DNA from: Liolophura sinensis | Taxonomy: Eukaryota; Mollusca; Polyplacophora; Chitonida; Chitonidae | Direction of reading: 5' to 3' | Length of the DNA: 64,000 nt | NCBI RefSeq assembly: GCF_032854445.1 | Contig: NC_088297.1 | Coordinates: 12,302,163 to 12,366,162, forward strand | Part shown: positions 63,373-64,000 of the stretch, piece by piece | Position numbering within the stretch: the stretch's first letter is position 1 | How the letters are laid out: every line of letters starts with the position of its first letter | Made by a program: the position numbers and the translations under genes | Notes under the pieces: generated by a model | Database searches by the model: none | Told to the model about the DNA's origin: nothing | Seen by the model: only the letters and a program-made list of their open reading frames with translations

Positions 63373-64000
63373 GAGTTTTGTTTGGTTATGGCCGTTATGT
63401 CGAAACTCCCGTAGGTGTCAATTGAGCTTAAGCCCTTTCTTCTTCTTTTAGGATGCGGCGAGGACCGGGGTTGGGGACATGAAAGCCGACCCTCGAGTAA
63501 CAATAGCGGACCCGTGACATATGGACTTATCGATTGGCTCGGTTTACCGGCCAAAGACGACTTCCCCCTCGCACACCAGAACGACGGAGGGCGGGGACTC
63601 GCCACAGCTGCGGGACCAAATCGATTCGATATTTCGCTCCTAGAGTTTTCGCTCAGTTTACGCACCGGAGTCAGCGTGGATGGATGTACCTTTTACAAGC
63701 GACGACCGGTTGCATTACTGTACTGACAATCCCCGACGAATGCCGCTGATGATAATAAAGCCTTAACGTATTATACGGAAGACGAAAACTACAACACCGA
63801 ACGAGAACGCGGAATATCCGAGAAGGCCGCCCTTTCCCCGATCTAAAACTTATCAGTATATTTAATCAACTCGACAGCGTGGTTCAGGTATTTTTTTCTC
63901 TCCTTTATATCGTGCATCGTCCGTACCAGCTAATGTATTTAGTTTGTCGGTTCGTTTTAGCGGTGGAACGATAGTATTGTACGCGTAAACTTAAAACAAC
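63373..64000. repeat. Right terminal inverted repeat (cut by window edge)
   Basis: Inverted copy of 59,026-59,653. It reaches the last base of the window still matching, so its outer end and the right target duplication lie beyond it. Confidence 0.95.

Larger units (their letters stand above)
58730..64000. mobile_element. Short Polinton/Maverick derivative, open at the right edge
   Basis: Long terminal inverted repeats enclose a single protein-primed DNA polymerase fragment. The left end is placed at 58,730 because homology to the copy A 5' UTR stops at 58,729 and the next bases are AGTAGTGG; Polinton ends typically start with AG and make 6-bp target duplications (established). If the right repeat is as long as the left (about 924 bp), the element is about 5.6 kb, far below the usual 15-20 kb. 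Integrase, packaging ATPase, protease and capsid genes are absent from the visible interior. Confidence 0.8.

Noticed and set aside
63415-63726. 103-residue open frame present in both inverted repeats (also 59,300-59,611)
   Set aside because: Its conservation is explained by repeat identity, overlapping frames are equally open, and no domain is recognised.

Overview
The window reads as animal nuclear DNA, most likely from a mollusc or another marine lophotrochozoan. It has intron-split genes with GT-AG junctions, AT-rich spacers, many copies of a tRNA-derived SINE with a conserved molluscan-type 3' tail, and degenerate LINEs. No bacterial or organellar gene organisation is present. The species cannot be named from the sequence alone.

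Layout. 1-17.4 kb is gene-poor and repeat-rich: SINEs on both strands, two broken LINEs (minus at about 3.0-3.8 kb, plus at about 11.8-14.9 kb), an 80-bp tandem array, and a hairpin MITE-like element. 17.4-25.6 kb (minus) holds an intact 11-exon cytoplasmic poly(A)-binding protein gene, PABPC copy A. It predicts 630 residues with four RRMs, a proline/glutamine-rich linker and a C-terminal MLLE domain. 25.9-29.8 kb is spacer. 29.8-58.3 kb is two tandem units of a large duplication, separated by a 200-N gap. Each unit has SINEs, a TA microsatellite, a further PABPC copy on the minus strand (B at 33.9-38.3 kb, C at 46.5-58.7 kb), and a 34/32-bp minisatellite of 3.3 or 5.0 kb inside intron 1.

Copies B and C share a deletion of exon 10, which encodes the MLLE (PABC) domain, while the exons on either side stay in phase. 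Copy B has also lost exons 5 and 6. The flanking phase-0 exons would join the first half of RRM3 to the second half of RRM4, giving a three-RRM protein. B also has an 18-bp deletion that replaces the C-terminal tail. Copy C keeps all four RRMs but lost the 5' part of exon 9 with its splice acceptor, and its 5' UTR is cut by a mobile element.

That element (58,730 to beyond 64,000) is a short Polinton/Maverick derivative. Its long terminal inverted repeats (at least 628 bp, probably about 0.9 kb) flank one intron-containing fragment of a protein-primed family B DNA polymerase. The fragment keeps the N-terminal region and the three exonuclease motifs, has one in-frame stop, and is cut off at the repeat before all polymerase catalytic motifs.

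The main interest is the PABPC array, a housekeeping gene and domain-trimmed relatives side by side, and the miniature Polinton at the 5' end of one of them. A caution applies: B and C are joined only by an unsized gap, so they may be alleles assembled in tandem rather than true paralogues.
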